From the NCBI GenBank assembly GCA_030549205.1, contig JAUKTV010000002.1, positions 3,224,001 to 3,288,000 on the forward strand: DNA of 64,000 nt. Reading direction: 5' to 3'. This DNA is from Apiosordaria backusii (Eukaryota > Ascomycota > Sordariomycetes > Sordariales > Lasiosphaeriaceae). Shown piece after piece: positions 62,947 through 64,000 of this stretch; position 1 is the first letter of the stretch, and every line of letters starts with the position of its first letter. The translations under genes were made by a program, and so were the position numbers. The notes beneath the pieces were generated by a model. The model was not told where the DNA came from. It worked only from the letters and a program-made list of their open reading frames with translations, and ran no database searches.

Positions 62947-64000
62947 CTAACCCTCAAGGTTATACGCCTTCTTCGCCGTCCCGCTCCAAATCGAGGTCTG
63001 GTTTTCTTGACTGAGACCAGCCATATCACACATCATGTCAACGACCTTGTGCCACTTCGCCCATGCCTCTTCGCCCACGCCAACTGTGCAAACTGGCCAG
63101 TTGCTGCCAAACATGATCCTCTCTGGGCCAAACGCGGCAATGACAACTGCAAGCCACGGCAGAATCGCGGAAAAGATCTCCTCGGCAGAGCGTGTCTTTA
63201 AGGAGTCTGGCATCTCCTCGAACAGGCCGCTCAGTTTCATGTAGATGCGGCTGCATTTTCCGAGAGTAAACATAGCGCTCCGCCTACATTTCTGTGTCAG
63301 CCAAAGTCGTGTTAGAAGCCAGAAATAATAGACATACCAAGCAAGAAAAGACGGATCAGCTTGGTTGACAATCGTCAAGTCCGGCTTGCAAAGATGATCT
63401 ACCACACCGTTAGTATCCTTTTCTCTTCATCGACAGTCACATTCCAGACATACTGATAATGAATACCACTTTCTTGTCTTCTTCTTCAACTCCCTCGTGA
63501 GCCCGGTCAATAATCTCTACCAGCTCCTCCAACTGCACCCTCCCCCTCCTGTGCTGATCAACGCCCGCATCGAAAACCCACCCCTTCTCGCCCAAAAGCT
63601 TCAGTCCATCAATGAACTCCTCCGTTAGGCCAGTCTTGTTAGGCTTGTCCTGGAGTAAGTATCGGAAACCTTTCACTTTTGCCCATGTAGCTTCCCCGGC
63701 TTGGGACTCAACAGTGGCGAGATACTCCTTCAGCTTCGGGAGTCCAGAGGCGAGAGGGGCCCAGGGGATGATGCCCAGGCAGAGCTTGGCATCGTCAGCA
63801 GTATGGCCTTCGCCGTCTTTGGGTTGGCCCTCGATGATCCGACGCATCCAGGCGAGCTCGTTTAGGGGTTCTGACCAGTCGTTGGAGTCATCATTCTTGC
63901 GGTCGGCTTCGATGTAGATGAAACCGGAGAGTTGGGGAGCTGAAGAGGTTGCCGCACGGTATTCATCTACGGAGTTTTGGGTTGCCAAGGGGCTCTCGGG
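62947..64000 (-). CDS. amidohydrolase-family (TIM-barrel) protein, 5' partial
   Basis: A metal-dependent hydrolase of the amidohydrolase-2 group (related to L-rhamnono-lactonase and dicarboxylate lactonases). Three exons are visible: from beyond 64000 to 63454, 63398-63338 and 63283-62947, with introns of 55 and 54 bp (GTATGT donors; TACTAAC branch in the first). Visible: LSGFIYIEADRKNDDSNDW, KVKGFRYLLQDKP, the spliced FIINHLCKPDL, KLSGLFEEM and FGSNWPVCTVG with the C-terminal metal-site region. The frame is open to the window edge without a suitable ATG, so the start lies outside. The substrate is unknown. Confidence 0.88.

Overview
The window is nuclear DNA from a filamentous ascomycete. 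It has short GT-AG introns of 47-127 bp, many with a CTAAC-type branch site. It holds fungal-only regulators (a WetA-type conidiation factor, an Aft1/AtfA bZIP factor), a SUR7/PalI membrane protein and GPI-anchored wall proteins. The gene style (long untranslated regions, proline/glutamine/serine-rich regulators, C-ending codons) suggests a Sordariomycete, plausibly Sordariales. No species can be fixed from the sequence alone.

Layout. 0-20 kb: a wetA-like gene (+); succinate dehydrogenase assembly factor SDHAF2/Sdh5 (-); p24-delta/Erv25 cargo receptor (-) facing U1 snRNP protein C (+); the kinetochore protein Dsn1/Mis13 (-); the bZIP factor Atf1/AtfA (-); and a GST-like protein with a C-terminal extension (-). 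20-36 kb: a very large FHA + AT-hook + forkhead factor of the Fhl1 type (-); a proline-rich four-helix membrane protein (+); a CBM48 protein (-); an HD-domain phosphohydrolase (+); and a small GPI-anchored Thr-rich protein (-). 36-51 kb: an intron-containing tRNA-Pro(AGG) (-), a secreted agmatinase/arginase-family enzyme with six exons (-), a large low-complexity protein (+), a SUR7/PalI protein (-) and a GPI-anchored PLC-like phosphodiesterase (+). 52-64 kb: two unrecognised genes, a short codon-biased 77-aa gene, a soluble cytochrome b5-like protein (-) and a 5'-truncated amidohydrolase (-) running off the right edge. The neighbours are mostly unrelated housekeeping, regulatory and cell-surface genes. 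There is no operon, CRISPR array, prophage or recognisable biosynthetic cluster.

The most notable signals are not genes. (1) Five places in three genes where a run of exactly seven C or G breaks the frame, each repaired by one more base; this is either systematic homopolymer undercalling or real lesions. (2) Degenerate 20-24-bp-period arrays in spacers between convergent genes (4.1-4.6, 8.8-9.0, 30.3 and 61.2-61.4 kb); the last is bounded by a 27-bp terminal inverted repeat and looks like a MITE. (3) Many coding regions switch from C-rich to G-rich codon choice toward their 3' end. (4) Long stretches (15.2-19.0, 39.7-42.2, 54.0-58.3, 58.5-62.0 kb) hold no supported large gene.
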